A model generated the notes under the pieces. That model was not told where the DNA came from, ran no database searches, and worked only from the letters and a program-made list of their open reading frames with translations. From JANXQG01 sp964615095 (GTDB lineage Bacteria > Planctomycetota > Planctomycetia > Pirellulales > Thermoguttaceae), in assembly GCA_964615095.1 (NCBI GenBank), contig CAZTPX010000030.1, positions 1 through 64,000 of the forward strand: DNA of 64,000 nucleotides, given 5' to 3'. Made by a program: the position numbers and the translations under genes. Positions 41,154 through 49,302 of the stretch are shown here, in pieces. The first letter of the stretch is position 1, and each line of letters starts with the position of its first letter.

Positions 41154-42248
41154 ATGAGTATCGAAGCCCAACGCATCAGCAAGACCTTCGGCGCGTTCCG
41201 CGCCCTCCAGGACGTCAGCCTGACGGTCGAGGCGGGCGAGTTAGTAGCCCTGCTCGGCCCGTCCGGTTCCGGCAAGACGACACTCCTGCGGATTATTGCT
41301 GGCCTGGAGCAGGCCGATCCCGGCAGCGGGCCGATCAAGTTCCACAATCAAGACGTGGCCCACCGCGACGTAGGCAGCCGCCAGGTCGGTTTCGTCTTCC
41401 AGCACTATGCCTTGTTCCGGCACATGTCGGTATTTGAGAACGTGGCCTTCGGCCTGCGGGTACGGCCGCGGGCGCGGCGGCCGACGAAAGAGCAAATCCG
41501 CGAGAAGGTCACGAAACTGCTCAAGCTCGTGCAGTTGGACGTCCAGGCCCATCGGTATCCGCACCAGCTTTCCGGCGGCCAGCGGCAACGTGTGGCCCTG
41601 GCCCGGGCATTGGCCATCGAACCGAAGGTGCTGCTGCTGGACGAGCCGTTCGGGGCCCTCGACGCCCGGGTGCGGCAGGAGTTGCGGCAATGGCTGCGCC
41701 GCTTGCACGACGAGATCCACTTGACCAGCGTCTTCGTGACCCATGACCAAGACGAAGCGATGGAGCTTGCCGACCGAGTGCTGGTGATGAACGAAGGCCG
41801 CGTCGAACAGATCGGCACGCCCGACGAGGTGTTCCATAATCCCAAGACTGAGTTCGTAATGAACTTTCTTGGCCAGGTGAACCAGTTCCACGGCCGGGTC
41901 GAGGGTGGCAAGATCCACTTCGCCACGCTTTCCCTGGATGCGCCGCATCCCTCCCTCTCACCCCCGCAGCTCGTGCGAGTTTTCGTTCGTCCTCACGACC
42001 TCGAAATCGAAACGAAGCGGAACGGCCACGCGGCCTTCCCGGCCGTAATCAAGCGGGTCCATTCGGCAGGTCCCAACGTGCGGATCGAACTGCAGACCGA
42101 CAGCGGCGAACCGCTTCAAGCCGAGATGCCACAAGATCGTTTTCGGGCCTTGGCGATTGGCGTCCAGAGCCAGGTCTTCGTCTCGCCGCGGACGGTGAAA
42201 GTCTTCGACCGGGGGCAAAACGTTTTCGTCCACGGGGAAGGCATCTGA
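41154..42248 (+). CDS. cysA: Sulfate ABC transporter ATPase CysA
   Basis: ATP-hydrolysing subunit of the sulfate importer. The 364 residues show Walker A GPSGSGKTT, the signature LSGGQRQRVALARA, Walker B VLLLDEPFGALDA and the switch histidine in FVTHDQDEAMEL. Residues 240-360 form the regulatory TOBE-like domain of CysA (RVFVRPHDLEIETKRNG). I chose MSIEAQRI (41154); an ATG four codons earlier is also in frame. The right 315-bp repeat starts 34 bp after the stop, so the transporter is at the very edge of the repeat-bounded segment. Confidence 0.95.
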   Translation: MSIEAQRISKTFGAFRALQDVSLTVEAGELVALLGPSGSGKTTLLRIIAGLEQADPGSGPIKFHNQDVAHRDVGSRQVGFVFQHYALFRHMSVFENVAFGLRVRPRARRPTKEQIREKVTKLLKLVQLDVQAHRYPHQLSGGQRQRVALARALAIEPKVLLLDEPFGALDARVRQELRQWLRRLHDEIHLTSVFVTHDQDEAMELADRVLVMNEGRVEQIGTPDEVFHNPKTEFVMNFLGQVNQFHGRVEGGKIHFATLSLDAPHPSLSPPQLVRVFVRPHDLEIETKRNGHAAFPAVIKRVHSAGPNVRIELQTDSGEPLQAEMPQDRFRALAIGVQSQVFVSPRTVKVFDRGQNVFVHGEGI

Positions 42249-42281
42249 CGGTCCGCCAGCCGCGCTCAGCCCTTGCGAATC

Positions 42282-42599
42282 GGCACACGCCATTTTCTTT
42301 TAGCTATTTAATCGCAGAGTCAGAAAAATAATTAATTGCTGCCGCGGCAAGTGCGACCGTTCGCGAACGTTGCCCGGCCCGTAGGTGGGTCGAGGTACGA
42401 GACCCACGCGCCAGGGTTTCCGCGCAGCCGCCGGCGCAGGCGCCGACTTAGGCGAGTCGGCGCCTGCGCATTACTAATGGCCCCCGGTTCGCTACGCCGG
42501 GGGCTGGTTAGATTGTCAAAGAACAAATGCACGCGCAGAGTATTATTCAGGCGTGGCCTGAATCTTCTTCAGCGCGATTTATACCCACATAATACGCAA
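42282..42599 (+). repeat. 315-bp direct repeat, right copy
   Basis: Nearly identical to 10431-10745 and in the same orientation, with a 3-bp insertion (ATTATT for ATT) and a few substitutions. The boundaries fall just after GGCACACGCC and at ATAATACGCAA. The element lies directly after the sulfate transporter operon; hairpins near GGCGCC could also end its transcript. Confidence 0.92.
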
Positions 42600-42937
42600 C
42601 AAACCCCGCCCCCATTTGCGCGCGGCGCGGAATTGCGCCCAATCCGCGTTCCACCTCATCTGCCGGCTTTTGTCCAGGCCAGCCACGCGGTACGGTCGCG
42701 CGCAAGCCTCCTGGAATCGCGAGACGACCAGCCCGCAAAGACCCTCCAGGATACGCCCTGCCCGGCTTTTTCGGTGATTGCCCCTGGTGGGCAGCAGTCG
42801 GCCGGCCGCCGTCCCGCCCTCAAATATGGCGGCGATCACGGCATGGTATTGGTGGCGACCGTTCCGTTCATCGCGCCGCACCCGTCAAAGATTAGTGCTA
42901 TAATGGACTTCGCGGGCAGACAGCGAAAGGGAGTCAA
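42600..42937. other. 338-bp gap after the right repeat
   Basis: No gene supported. The first 40 bases weakly continue the similarity with the left repeat (TTTGCGCGC), then it diverges. The last 20 bases hold AAAGGGAG, the ribosome site of the next gene. Confidence 0.5.
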
Positions 42938-43363
42938 ATGCAGGACAAGGCCGGGGTTCCCCAACCGGACGATGATCCCGCCGATTGGGCCGTGGAGTTT
43001 ATCGAGGACAAAGGCGCTCGCGGCTACAAGATGGTGGCTCGTTGCCGCCTGGTTCTCTTGATAATCCTGTGCTGGGCCGTAGCGCTAGTGATTGCGGGCT
43101 TAAAGAACGAAGTTTACGATGTGTCACCGCCACCGGCTTGGATGCATGTTCCCATGACGCAAACCGTGAAGGCCATCGCCGGCATTGACTTGGCGATGAG
43201 CGATCGGCGGCAGGAGGGGCACATCGACATCTCTTGCGGTGGCCACCCTGTTCCTGCGGCAGTCGTTGCAGAACCGACAGAATTCGGCCAGACAGTCACG
43301 ATTCGTTTGCTCACCGAGTACTGGCTTCCTAACCCCGCGCCGGCTTCAGGTCAATCTGCCTGA
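42938..43363 (+). CDS. Hypothetical single-pass membrane protein
   Basis: A 141-residue protein with a short acidic cytoplasmic-like N-terminus (DDDPADWAVEFIEDKGARGY), one membrane segment around residues 38-56 (CRLVLLIILCWAVALVIAGL) and a periplasmic domain of about 80 residues with SDRRQEGHIDISCGGHPVPA. AAAGGGAG lies before the ATG. It overlaps the convergent YkgJ-type gene by 13 bp at the 3' ends. No family recognised. Confidence 0.65.
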   Translation: MQDKAGVPQPDDDPADWAVEFIEDKGARGYKMVARCRLVLLIILCWAVALVIAGLKNEVYDVSPPPAWMHVPMTQTVKAIAGIDLAMSDRRQEGHIDISCGGHPVPAAVVAEPTEFGQTVTIRLLTEYWLPNPAPASGQSA

Positions 43364-43893
43364 TGTCGGCGACGCGGCTTATCCTCCACCCTGTAGTCGT
43401 CGCCCACGGCCCCCAGCCGCTTCAGTTCCTCGGCATCCTGCGCCAGTTCATACCGCAGGGCCGCCTCGATCTCATCGCTGGAAATGCCCGGCCAAAAGGC
43501 CCGATCGAACTCGATCCGCGCCTGCATGCCGTATATGACCATTACGGCGAAACCCCGCGCAACGAAGTAGTCCAACAGCCCCACGGCCGCGTCGCTGCGG
43601 CTGGCCCCGGCAAAATCCTCCTGCAAGCACACGACCGGCAAGATCCGATAACCCACGGTCACATTGCCGGCCTCGGTCACCACGACGCCAACACGGTCGG
43701 GACGCCAGGCCTCGGGCAAGCCATCATATTCGCGCCAATAACAATCGTAACGGCGGCAGATCTCCGGCGTCGTCGGCCCGTGGATCGCGCAGCCCGCCGC
43801 ACAGGCGTGACGGCACCAATCGCCAGCCGGCTTGTCGAGCGCCGGCACGGGAAAAACTTTGCAGCAAAGCCGACAACCATCGCAAGATCGCAT
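43351..43893 (-). CDS. YkgJ-type cysteine-cluster protein
   Basis: A 180-residue protein starting MRSCDGCRLCCKVFPVPAL, then GDWCRHACAAGCAIHG and ICRRYDCYW. The eight or more cysteines in C-x2-C-x2-CC ... C-x3-C-x3-C ... C-x4-C spacing match the YkgJ / UPF0153 zinc-or-iron-binding family. The rest is a mixed helical domain (GVVVTEAGNVTVGYRILPVV). Function of the family is unknown; metal binding is inferred from the cysteines. It is followed after 6 bp by the start region of the next gene's stop on the same strand. Confidence 0.8.
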   Translation of the reverse strand: MRSCDGCRLCCKVFPVPALDKPAGDWCRHACAAGCAIHGPTTPEICRRYDCYWREYDGLPEAWRPDRVGVVVTEAGNVTVGYRILPVVCLQEDFAGASRSDAAVGLLDYFVARGFAVMVIYGMQARIEFDRAFWPGISSDEIEAALRYELAQDAEELKRLGAVGDDYRVEDKPRRRHQAD

Positions 43894-43899
43894 GGCACG

Positions 43900-44226
43900 C
43901 TAATCGCCGAAGAGCGTCATCGCCACGTTCTGGGCCTGGTCGGCCGTGAGCGAAACGCCATGCGCTTTGCAAAGCTTGCGGACTGCCTGGGAGACCACTG
44001 TATTGACCTCCGTTTCCAAGGCCAGACGCAATGCATCCGAATCGAGGACCAGGTCGACGGCCTCACACTCGGTGGCATCCAATTCGATCTCGACGTCGTT
44101 CTCGTCGTGATGGTCGTGCGCATGCTGTGTGGGCGGCTTCTTGGCCGGTTTCTGCGCGGTTGGCGACTTCTTGGTCTTCTTTTTTACGGCAGACGATTTT
44201 GCAGCAGGGGTCTTCTTCTTGGCCAT
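43900..44226 (-). CDS. Small protein with histone-H1-like Lys/Ala/Pro tail
   Basis: A 108-residue protein. The first 35 residues (AKKKTPAAKSSAVKKKTKKS...AQKPAKKPP) resemble the basic AKKP tails of bacterial histone H1-like proteins. A His/Asp stretch (HAHDHHDEND) and a compact acidic helical domain (ECEAVDLVLDSDALRLALET...VVSQAVRKLCKAHG) follow. The tail suggests nucleic-acid or ribosome binding. No family recognised for the C-terminus. It is upstream of the YkgJ-type gene on the same strand, 6 bp apart, so probably one operon. Confidence 0.65.
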   Translation of the reverse strand: MAKKKTPAAKSSAVKKKTKKSPTAQKPAKKPPTQHAHDHHDENDVEIELDATECEAVDLVLDSDALRLALETEVNTVVSQAVRKLCKAHGVSLTADQAQNVAMTLFGD

Positions 44227-44491
44227 GAGAACCTCGATGGAAGTTAGGGCGTGAATCTCGGGCGAGTAAAATGGAGCAAGCATTCTACGCGATGGGGGGC
44301 GTTGCTTGCAAGCGGCCCCCGAAAGGATGAGCGAGGGGCCGTGCAGATTGCAACTTTCCCGGCCCAAAAGAAAAAATCCCGTCGGATTTCTGCGTTTTGC
44401 CGTTGACGCAACCCGCCAGGATCGTAATATTACCAGAACTAGCAGACAAAAATCTGCTTTGACCCAGGAAGTTTCAAGGAGGAATTGACCC

Positions 44492-44677
44492 ATGCTAGTC
44501 CTAAGTCGAAAACTCGGGGAATCGATCGTCATTGGCCACGGCATCACCGTCACCGTCATTGAAGTTCACGGCGAACGTGTGCGGCTGGGCTTCACAGCGC
44601 CGGCGGACGTGCCCATCCATCGCGAAGAGCTGCAGCGAAAAATCGAGGCGGGACTTTCGCAGATGGCCCACGGCTAG
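44492..44677 (+). CDS. csrA: Carbon storage regulator CsrA
   Basis: Small homodimeric RNA-binding protein that blocks or stabilises mRNAs at GGA motifs. The 61 residues have the standard sequence: MLVLSRKLGESIVIGHGITV, VIEVHGERVRLGFTAP and VPIHREELQRKI. Key RNA contact residues (Leu4, Arg6, Arg/Lys7, Arg44-equivalent in HREE) are present. AAGGAGG precedes the ATG. A degenerate paralog follows 130 bp downstream. Confidence 0.95.
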   Translation: MLVLSRKLGESIVIGHGITVTVIEVHGERVRLGFTAPADVPIHREELQRKIEAGLSQMAHG

Positions 44678-44807
44678 TATAACGATTGTTTCCTGATCGC
44701 CCCCATAGACCGCAAGAGGCCGGGCCATGAGGCAAGCGGTGGGCTGTTGTTGCGCCCTGGATGGCTGAGCGCCGTGCGGAACTTGAAATTTACGGAGGTA
44801 GTCGCCT

Positions 44808-44996
44808 GTGAAACTGTTTCTACAAGCCGAAGACGAGTGCGTGGTCATTAACGGCGATATTTCGGTCACTGTGCTTAGAATCGAGGGAGACGAAGTCGTC
44901 TTGGGCGTGGAAGCCCCGCAGTGGGTTGCGATCGAGGAAAGGCCCGCCTTGTACTGCGAGGCCGTCCGCGAGGTTGCACCATTGCCCGCGCGATAG
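44808..44996 (+). CDS. Degenerate CsrA-like paralog
   Basis: A 62-residue protein starting at a GTG with ACGGAGGT upstream. It aligns without gaps over 48 residues with the CsrA just upstream: MKLFLQAEDECVVINGDISV aligns with the CsrA start, then TVLRIEGDEVVLGVEAPQWV. The strand pattern and the VLGVxAP core are kept, but RNA contacts are lost: the R6/K7 region reads LQAED and the R44-position HREE is EERP. So it should fold like CsrA yet not bind GGA RNA in the usual way. It may form mixed dimers with CsrA or have a new role. It could be a duplicate of csrA. Confidence 0.75.
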   Translation: MKLFLQAEDECVVINGDISVTVLRIEGDEVVLGVEAPQWVAIEERPALYCEAVREVAPLPAR

Positions 44997-45020
44997 TATT
45001 GCGCCGGCGTGAGCATACCG

Positions 45021-45073
45021 CATGTAGGATGGGCTTCAGCCCGTCGCTGACGGACTAAAGTCCATCCCACATG
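45021..45073. repeat. Dispersed hairpin repeat
   Basis: CATGTAGGATGG and CCATCCCACATG are complementary but for one base and flank GCTTCAGCCCGTC...GACTAAAGT. The inner text resembles the unit at 6066-6119 ('CTAAAGTCC'), so it belongs to a dispersed repeat class. Confidence 0.7.
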
Positions 45074-45225
45074 TGGCCTGCGTTCATGCCGGGCAATAAC
45101 GCGGGAAAATCTCCTTCGGCTTTCCGACAGGCTGTCTTGCATTTCCGCCTCGTTCGGAGCATGATAGGAATCTGTCCGGCAGTTTGTCGGCTGCCGTTGC
45201 CTTATTGTCCAGAGGAGGAGTGAAC

Positions 45226-45612
45226 ATGAAGCGTTCTACGATGTTGGTATTGTTTTCTTGCGTGGCCCTGGTCGGCAGTGCCTGGATGGTCCACGTCGTT
45301 TCCGGCCAGACCGCCGCCGAACCACCCAAAGAGAAGACTTTCACGGTCACGCAAAGTCAGTTGGATGATTACGTGGCAAAAAGGGTCGCCAAGGCGGTAG
45401 CGGAAGAACGCGAGAAGGCCCCTCACGCCAACAAGCCACCAACCGACGACGAAATATTTAACCCCCAGAATTGGCACAAGGTCATCTTCAACGATATGGA
45501 ATGGGTAGTCTACACAGGCCCCGGCACGGCCATCATGCACCATTGGGTGCCGCCCAAGGGTGCCAAGCCGGCCGCCACGAACCCACCGGCAACCGCCAAG
45601 CCCGGCAAGTGA
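45226..45612 (+). CDS. Small secreted hypothetical protein
   Basis: A 128-residue protein with AGAGGAGGAGTG before the ATG and a signal peptide (KRSTMLVLFSCVALVGSAWM...VSGQ). After a Pro/Glu linker it has a helical part (TVTQSQLDDYVAKRVAKAVA) and the C-terminal FNDMEWVVYTGPGTAIMHHW followed by a Lys/Pro/Ala tail. No family recognised. An exported soluble protein is likely. Confidence 0.7.
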   Translation: MKRSTMLVLFSCVALVGSAWMVHVVSGQTAAEPPKEKTFTVTQSQLDDYVAKRVAKAVAEEREKAPHANKPPTDDEIFNPQNWHKVIFNDMEWVVYTGPGTAIMHHWVPPKGAKPAATNPPATAKPGK

Positions 45613-45632
45613 AACGGTCGCGTTGGGACCGG

Positions 45633-45762
45633 ACGATAAGTAACTTCCGTGTTTCTGCGAGAGTGGCATGCCTTTAGCCGTCTTGGCTGGGCATTTCGGC
45701 GGCAAACATGCCTAGCCTAGAAGGCTTAAGGCATGCTACGGAAATCCAGAAGTTATTCGTCG
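45633..45762. repeat. 130-bp imperfect inverted repeat
   Basis: The left half (ATAAGTAACTTCCGTGTTTC ... GTGGCATGCCTTTAGCC) pairs with the right half (GGCTTAAGGCATGCTACGGA ... AGTTATTCGTCG) as an almost continuous hairpin. It separates two convergent genes and ends 8 bases before the der stop. The long stem, short length and absence of coding content suggest a MITE-like element or a bidirectional terminator. Confidence 0.75.
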
Positions 45763-45769
45763 GTCGCCC

Positions 45770-47125
45770 TTACCCGCCGATCTTCGCGTCGATTTCGTCC
45801 CGCTGGTCCGACGATTCGCGGCGGCGAAGATAGAGCTTGATCGGCACCTCGTTGAACCGCAGTCGGTCGCGGAACACTCCCAGTAGATAGCGCTGGTAAC
45901 CCTGCGCGATCAACTTCGGGTCGTTGCAGAACAGCACGATCGTGGGCGGCTGCTCGGCCACCTGGGTGGCAAAATAGATTTTCGCCTGGCGGTTCTGGTG
46001 CGAGGGTGGAGGATTCTTCTCGATCGCCGCCCGCAAGAGCTTGTTGAGCTGCGCGGTCGACAGACGCATCCGCGACTGCTTGAAGAGCATCTGCCCGTGG
46101 TTGAGCATGGCCTTCACGTTCTTGCCCGTCTGCCCGGTGATGAAGGCGATGGGCACGTAGAGCATAGTGCGGAACGTGTCGCGCAGGTACGTGACCCACT
46201 TCTCCATGGGCATCGAGCCGGCCATGAGGTCCCACTTGTTGACGACGAAAATGCAGGGCTTGTACTGCTGGGCGATGTAGTCGCAAAGCTGCTTGTCAAC
46301 CTTGCTGATGCGTTGCGAGGCGTCGAAGAACAGCAACACCACGTCGGCCCGACGGATGGCCCGCTGGGCGCGGTGCGTGCTGTAGAAATCGATGTCGGTG
46401 GAGATGGCCTTGTTGCGGCGGAAACCGGGGGTGTCGATGGCAATGAAGGTCTTGCCGTCCATCTCGTAGCGGACGTCGATGGAGTCGCGCGTGGTGCCGG
46501 GAACCTCGCTGACGATCACCCGTTCGGCCTGGGCCAGCGTGTTCACCAAGGTACTCTTGCCCGTGTTGCGGCGGCCGACAATGGCCACTTTCATCACGCC
46601 CTCTTCGGGCGGCTTGTCTTCCGCGTCTTCCGGCGGCAGTTTTTCCAGCACGGCCTCCAGCAGTTCGTCCTTGCCGCGGCCTTCCTTGGCGCTGACACTG
46701 ATGACCTTGCGGCCGAACTGGTAGAAGTCGTCGGCCTGGCTTTCCAGGCCGGGGTGGTCGGTCTTGTTGGCCGCGCAGATCACGGGGATCTGCACGTAAC
46801 GCAAGCGCTCGGCCACCTTGCTGTCCAGGGGCGTGATGCCTTCGCGCGTATCGACCACAAAAAGGATCACCGCAGCCGAATCGAGGGCCGCCTGGATCTG
46901 TTCTTCGATGTCCTCGGTCAGGTTGTCGACATCCTCGATGCCCATCCCGCCGGTATCGACCAGTTCGACAAATCGCTCGCCAAACTGGGTAAGGTGCGTC
47001 ATGCGATCGCGGGTCACGCCGGCCGTGGGATCGACGATGGCCAAGCGCTTGCCGGCGAGCCAGTTGAAAAGGCTCGACTTGCCCACGTTGGGCCGGCCCA
47101 CGATGGCGACTTGCGGAATACCCAT
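45770..47125 (-). CDS. der: Ribosome biogenesis GTPase Der (EngA)
   Basis: Essential GTPase in 50S subunit assembly. The 451 residues hold two GTPase domains: the first with GRPNVGKSSLFN and DPTAGVTRDRM and DTGG, the second with GRRNTGKSTLVN, EVPGTTRDSI and DTPGFRRN and NKWDLM. A C-terminal KH-like domain (IYFATQVAEQPPTIVLFCND) follows. Length is normal. The gene stands alone and convergent with the small secreted gene. Confidence 0.97.
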   Translation of the reverse strand: MGIPQVAIVGRPNVGKSSLFNWLAGKRLAIVDPTAGVTRDRMTHLTQFGERFVELVDTGGMGIEDVDNLTEDIEEQIQAALDSAAVILFVVDTREGITPLDSKVAERLRYVQIPVICAANKTDHPGLESQADDFYQFGRKVISVSAKEGRGKDELLEAVLEKLPPEDAEDKPPEEGVMKVAIVGRRNTGKSTLVNTLAQAERVIVSEVPGTTRDSIDVRYEMDGKTFIAIDTPGFRRNKAISTDIDFYSTHRAQRAIRRADVVLLFFDASQRISKVDKQLCDYIAQQYKPCIFVVNKWDLMAGSMPMEKWVTYLRDTFRTMLYVPIAFITGQTGKNVKAMLNHGQMLFKQSRMRLSTAQLNKLLRAAIEKNPPPSHQNRQAKIYFATQVAEQPPTIVLFCNDPKLIAQGYQRYLLGVFRDRLRFNEVPIKLYLRRRESSDQRDEIDAKIGG

Positions 47126-47365
47126 AATCTTGATCTATTATTCCAAACGGTCCAAACAGCCCACCACAAACAACAGGACGGACGCTCGGACAGCGCGAAC
47201 GAGATGGCCGCGTCGGGTGTACTTCAATCCCAGGCCAAAATACATAGAATCTATCATAGTAGAGGCCCGTCCCAAAAACCAGACACGGGAATGATTGTGC
47301 CCCCGATTATGGGTCTGCTTCTCGTTTCTAGCCGCATTACCGGCAAAACCAACCACTTGTAGTTC

Positions 47366-48157
47366 ATGTCAGAAAATAATCTCGAATCGCAGGATCATGT
47401 TGCCCGGGCCGTGAAGCAGAAGCTGGAGAGCCTGCGTAACGCGGGGATATCGCACATTCCCAAGGCCAAGAAAGCAGGGAGAGGGGAAAGAGGAGAGGGG
47501 AGAGGGGAGAGGCCAGCGAAGGACGACTGCTCTTTGCTGGCCGTTCCGCGATCCAATCCCCCCTCTCCAAACTCGCCGCTCCCTGCTCCTGCTTCGCGCG
47601 AGGAGGCCCTGGCCGAAGTGGCCAAGTGCGTGGCCGCCTGCACCCGCTGCCCCGTGTTGGTCGCCAATCGTACGCAAACCGTTTTCGGCGTGGGCAACCC
47701 GCACGCCAAACTGGTTTTTATCGGCGAGGCACCCGGCGCGGATGAAGATCGCAAGGGCGAACCTTTTGTCGGCCGGGCGGGTCAATTGCTCAACGACATT
47801 ATCACCAAGGGCATGAAGCTCCGCCGCGAAGACGTGTATATCATGAACATTCTCCGCTGCCGGCCGCCGGACAATCGCACGCCGCTACCGCTTGAGGCGG
47901 CCAACTGCCGCGAGTATCTCGACGCCCAGTTGGCCATCATCCAGCCGCAGTACCTATGCTGTCTGGGGGCTTGCGCCGCACAGAACTTGCTGGGTGTCGA
48001 AACGCTGATCGGCAAGCTGCGCGGCCGCATGCTCGATTTCAACGGCATGCGGGTCCTTTGCACCTACCATCCATCCTACCTCTTGCGCAATCCGCCGGCC
48101 AAGCGGCTAGTGTGGGACGACATCCAGGTCTTGATGGCCGAGATGGGGCTGAAGTAG
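47366..48157 (+). CDS. Family 4/5-type uracil-DNA glycosylase
   Basis: DNA repair enzyme excising uracil, with a [4Fe-4S] cluster. Catalytic core motifs: CTRCPVLVANRTQTVFGVGN, GEAPGADEDRKGEPFVGRAG (active-site GEAPG), NILRCRPPDNRTP and TYHPSYLLRNP. The four cluster cysteines are in AACTRCP, LRCRPP and the ANCREY region. The N-terminal 70 residues are unlike the family: a purine-rich repeat has inserted and encodes KKAGRGERGEGRGERPAKD, followed on the other side by its inverted text. The start ATG is preceded by no strong ribosome site. Confidence 0.9.
   Translation: MSENNLESQDHVARAVKQKLESLRNAGISHIPKAKKAGRGERGEGRGERPAKDDCSLLAVPRSNPPSPNSPLPAPASREEALAEVAKCVAACTRCPVLVANRTQTVFGVGNPHAKLVFIGEAPGADEDRKGEPFVGRAGQLLNDIITKGMKLRREDVYIMNILRCRPPDNRTPLPLEAANCREYLDAQLAIIQPQYLCCLGACAAQNLLGVETLIGKLRGRMLDFNGMRVLCTYHPSYLLRNPPAKRLVWDDIQVLMAEMGLK
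47476..47513 (+). repeat. G/A-rich repeat inside the uracil-DNA glycosylase gene
   Basis: GCAGGGAGAGGGGAAAGAGG and GAGAGGGG repeats are in frame within the coding region. The opposite strand orientation of the same text (CCCCCTCTCC...CTCCCTGCTCC) lies 50 bases further at 47556-47592. A long array of the same GGGAG(C/A)GGGG type follows the gene at 48158. Confidence 0.75.
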
Positions 48158-48253
48158 CAGGGAGCGGGGAGTGGAGAGCAGGGAGCGGAGAGCAGGGAGC
48201 AGGGAGCGGGGAGCGGGGAGCGGGGAGCAAGGAGCGGGGAGCGGGGAGTGGGG
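48158..48253 (+). repeat. GGGAGCGGGGAG-type minisatellite
   Basis: About ten units of AGGGAGCGGGGAGTGG-like text, all pure G/A with occasional C/T, fill the space between the glycosylase and the archease gene. Strings of G-runs of three or four could form G-quadruplexes on the plus strand. The last base lies six bases before the archease ATG, so it supplies its ribosome-site region. Confidence 0.9.
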
Positions 48254-48258
48254 CAGTC

Positions 48259-48669
48259 ATGTACGAGACCTTCGATCACACGGCTGACGTAGGGTTGCGG
48301 ATCCGTGCCGCGGACCTCGATACGCTTTTTGCCGACGCGGCGCGGGCCATGTTCTCGGTCATGGCGGGCGATCTCGACGCCGTGCGGCCGCGGCAAGAGG
48401 TCCGCATTTCGCTCGACGCGGACGATCTTGACGCGCTCTTGCGCACCTGGCTGGGCGAATTGCTTTACACGTTTCACACGCGCAAGCTGGTCTTCTCGGA
48501 GTTCACCGTTGCGGTATCCGAAGCCGGCCTTCAGGCCACCGCCCGCGGCGAGCCGATGGATGTCGCCCGCCACAAGCTTGACGTGGAGATCAAGGCCGTT
48601 ACCTGGCACGGACTGAAGGTCCAGCAGAGCGATGAGGGCTGGCTGGCGGAAGTCATCGTGGATATTTAA
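48259..48669 (+). CDS. Archease
   Basis: Chaperone-like partner of the RNA ligase RtcB (and tRNA methyltransferases). The 136 residues start MYETFDHTADVGLRIRAADL, the signature DHTADV with metal-binding Asp, and end KAVTWHGLKVQQSDEGWLAE VIVDI (the 'K-A-V-T-x-H' and C-terminal VIVDI typical). Length fits the family (about 140). rtcB is not in the window. The ribosome-site region is minisatellite sequence (GGGGAGTGGGG), so expression may depend on the repeat. Confidence 0.9.
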   Translation: MYETFDHTADVGLRIRAADLDTLFADAARAMFSVMAGDLDAVRPRQEVRISLDADDLDALLRTWLGELLYTFHTRKLVFSEFTVAVSEAGLQATARGEPMDVARHKLDVEIKAVTWHGLKVQQSDEGWLAEVIVDI

Positions 48670-48832
48670 GCTAAGAGCAGAGACCAGAGACGGCCTCTGC
48701 CGGAACTGCGCTGCGCTTGTTCGCGGCCTACACCTGTTGTTCGACAATGCGAACGGCCCCCGCCCACGCCAGATGCGACCGTCGCGTCGCTTGCCAGAGG
48801 TTCCCCGAGTTAACGATAACTGTCGCGGTTTC

Positions 48833-48894
48833 AATGTATCCGGCACACTCCGTGTGCCGTTGCGCAACGGCACACGGAGTGTGCCGGATACATT
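48833..48894. repeat. 62-bp perfect palindrome
   Basis: Two 31-base arms with no loop are exact reverse complements, beginning AATGTATCCGGCACACTCCG and meeting at TTGC|GCAA. It is in a gap between archease and the convergent cutA. It has no T-tract. Perfect palindromes of this length are rare and can extrude as cruciforms or act as transcript ends. Confidence 0.95.
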
Positions 48895-48981
48895 CTTGGG
48901 ACATTCAAAACCGCAGAAGAGCCGGTTCTCGTGGCCCGAAGAGACAGATGATCTACTCGCGGGAGCCGTTCGGCAGCCGGG

Positions 48982-49302
48982 TTAAGAACCGGCCGTTTCC
49001 GCCTCGAGCCAGCCTAGATACGCGGCGCTGCCGGCAACCACCGGCACGGCCAGAATCTCGGGCACTTCGTAAGGATGCGTGCGGCGAATGGCCTCTTCGA
49101 TGCGGGCGAACAACTCGCCTCGAGTCTTCACCCAACACTGCCACTCTTCGGCCGTCTCGATCTTGCCCTGCCAACGGTAGGTGCTGGCGATCGGCCCTAC
49201 GACCTGGGCACAGGCGGCCAAGCGGGCCTCGACCAGTTCCCGGGCGATCCGCTCGGCTTCCTCGCGCAACGGCGTGGTGGTGACGACCTGGATAAAGTTC
49301 AT
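48982..49302 (-). CDS. cutA: Divalent cation tolerance protein CutA
   Basis: Small trimeric protein of the CutA1 family. The 106 residues contain FIQVVTTTPLREEAERIAREL, ACAQVVGPIASTYRWQGKIE, KTRGELFARIEEAIRRTHPY and VPEILAVPVVAGSAAYLGWL, the family signature blocks. Copper binding and tolerance were proposed for E. coli CutA, but function is unsettled. The start overlaps the end of the upstream phosphoesterase gene by 4 bp. Confidence 0.94.
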   Translation of the reverse strand: MNFIQVVTTTPLREEAERIARELVEARLAACAQVVGPIASTYRWQGKIETAEEWQCWVKTRGELFARIEEAIRRTHPYEVPEILAVPVVAGSAAYLGWLEAETAGS

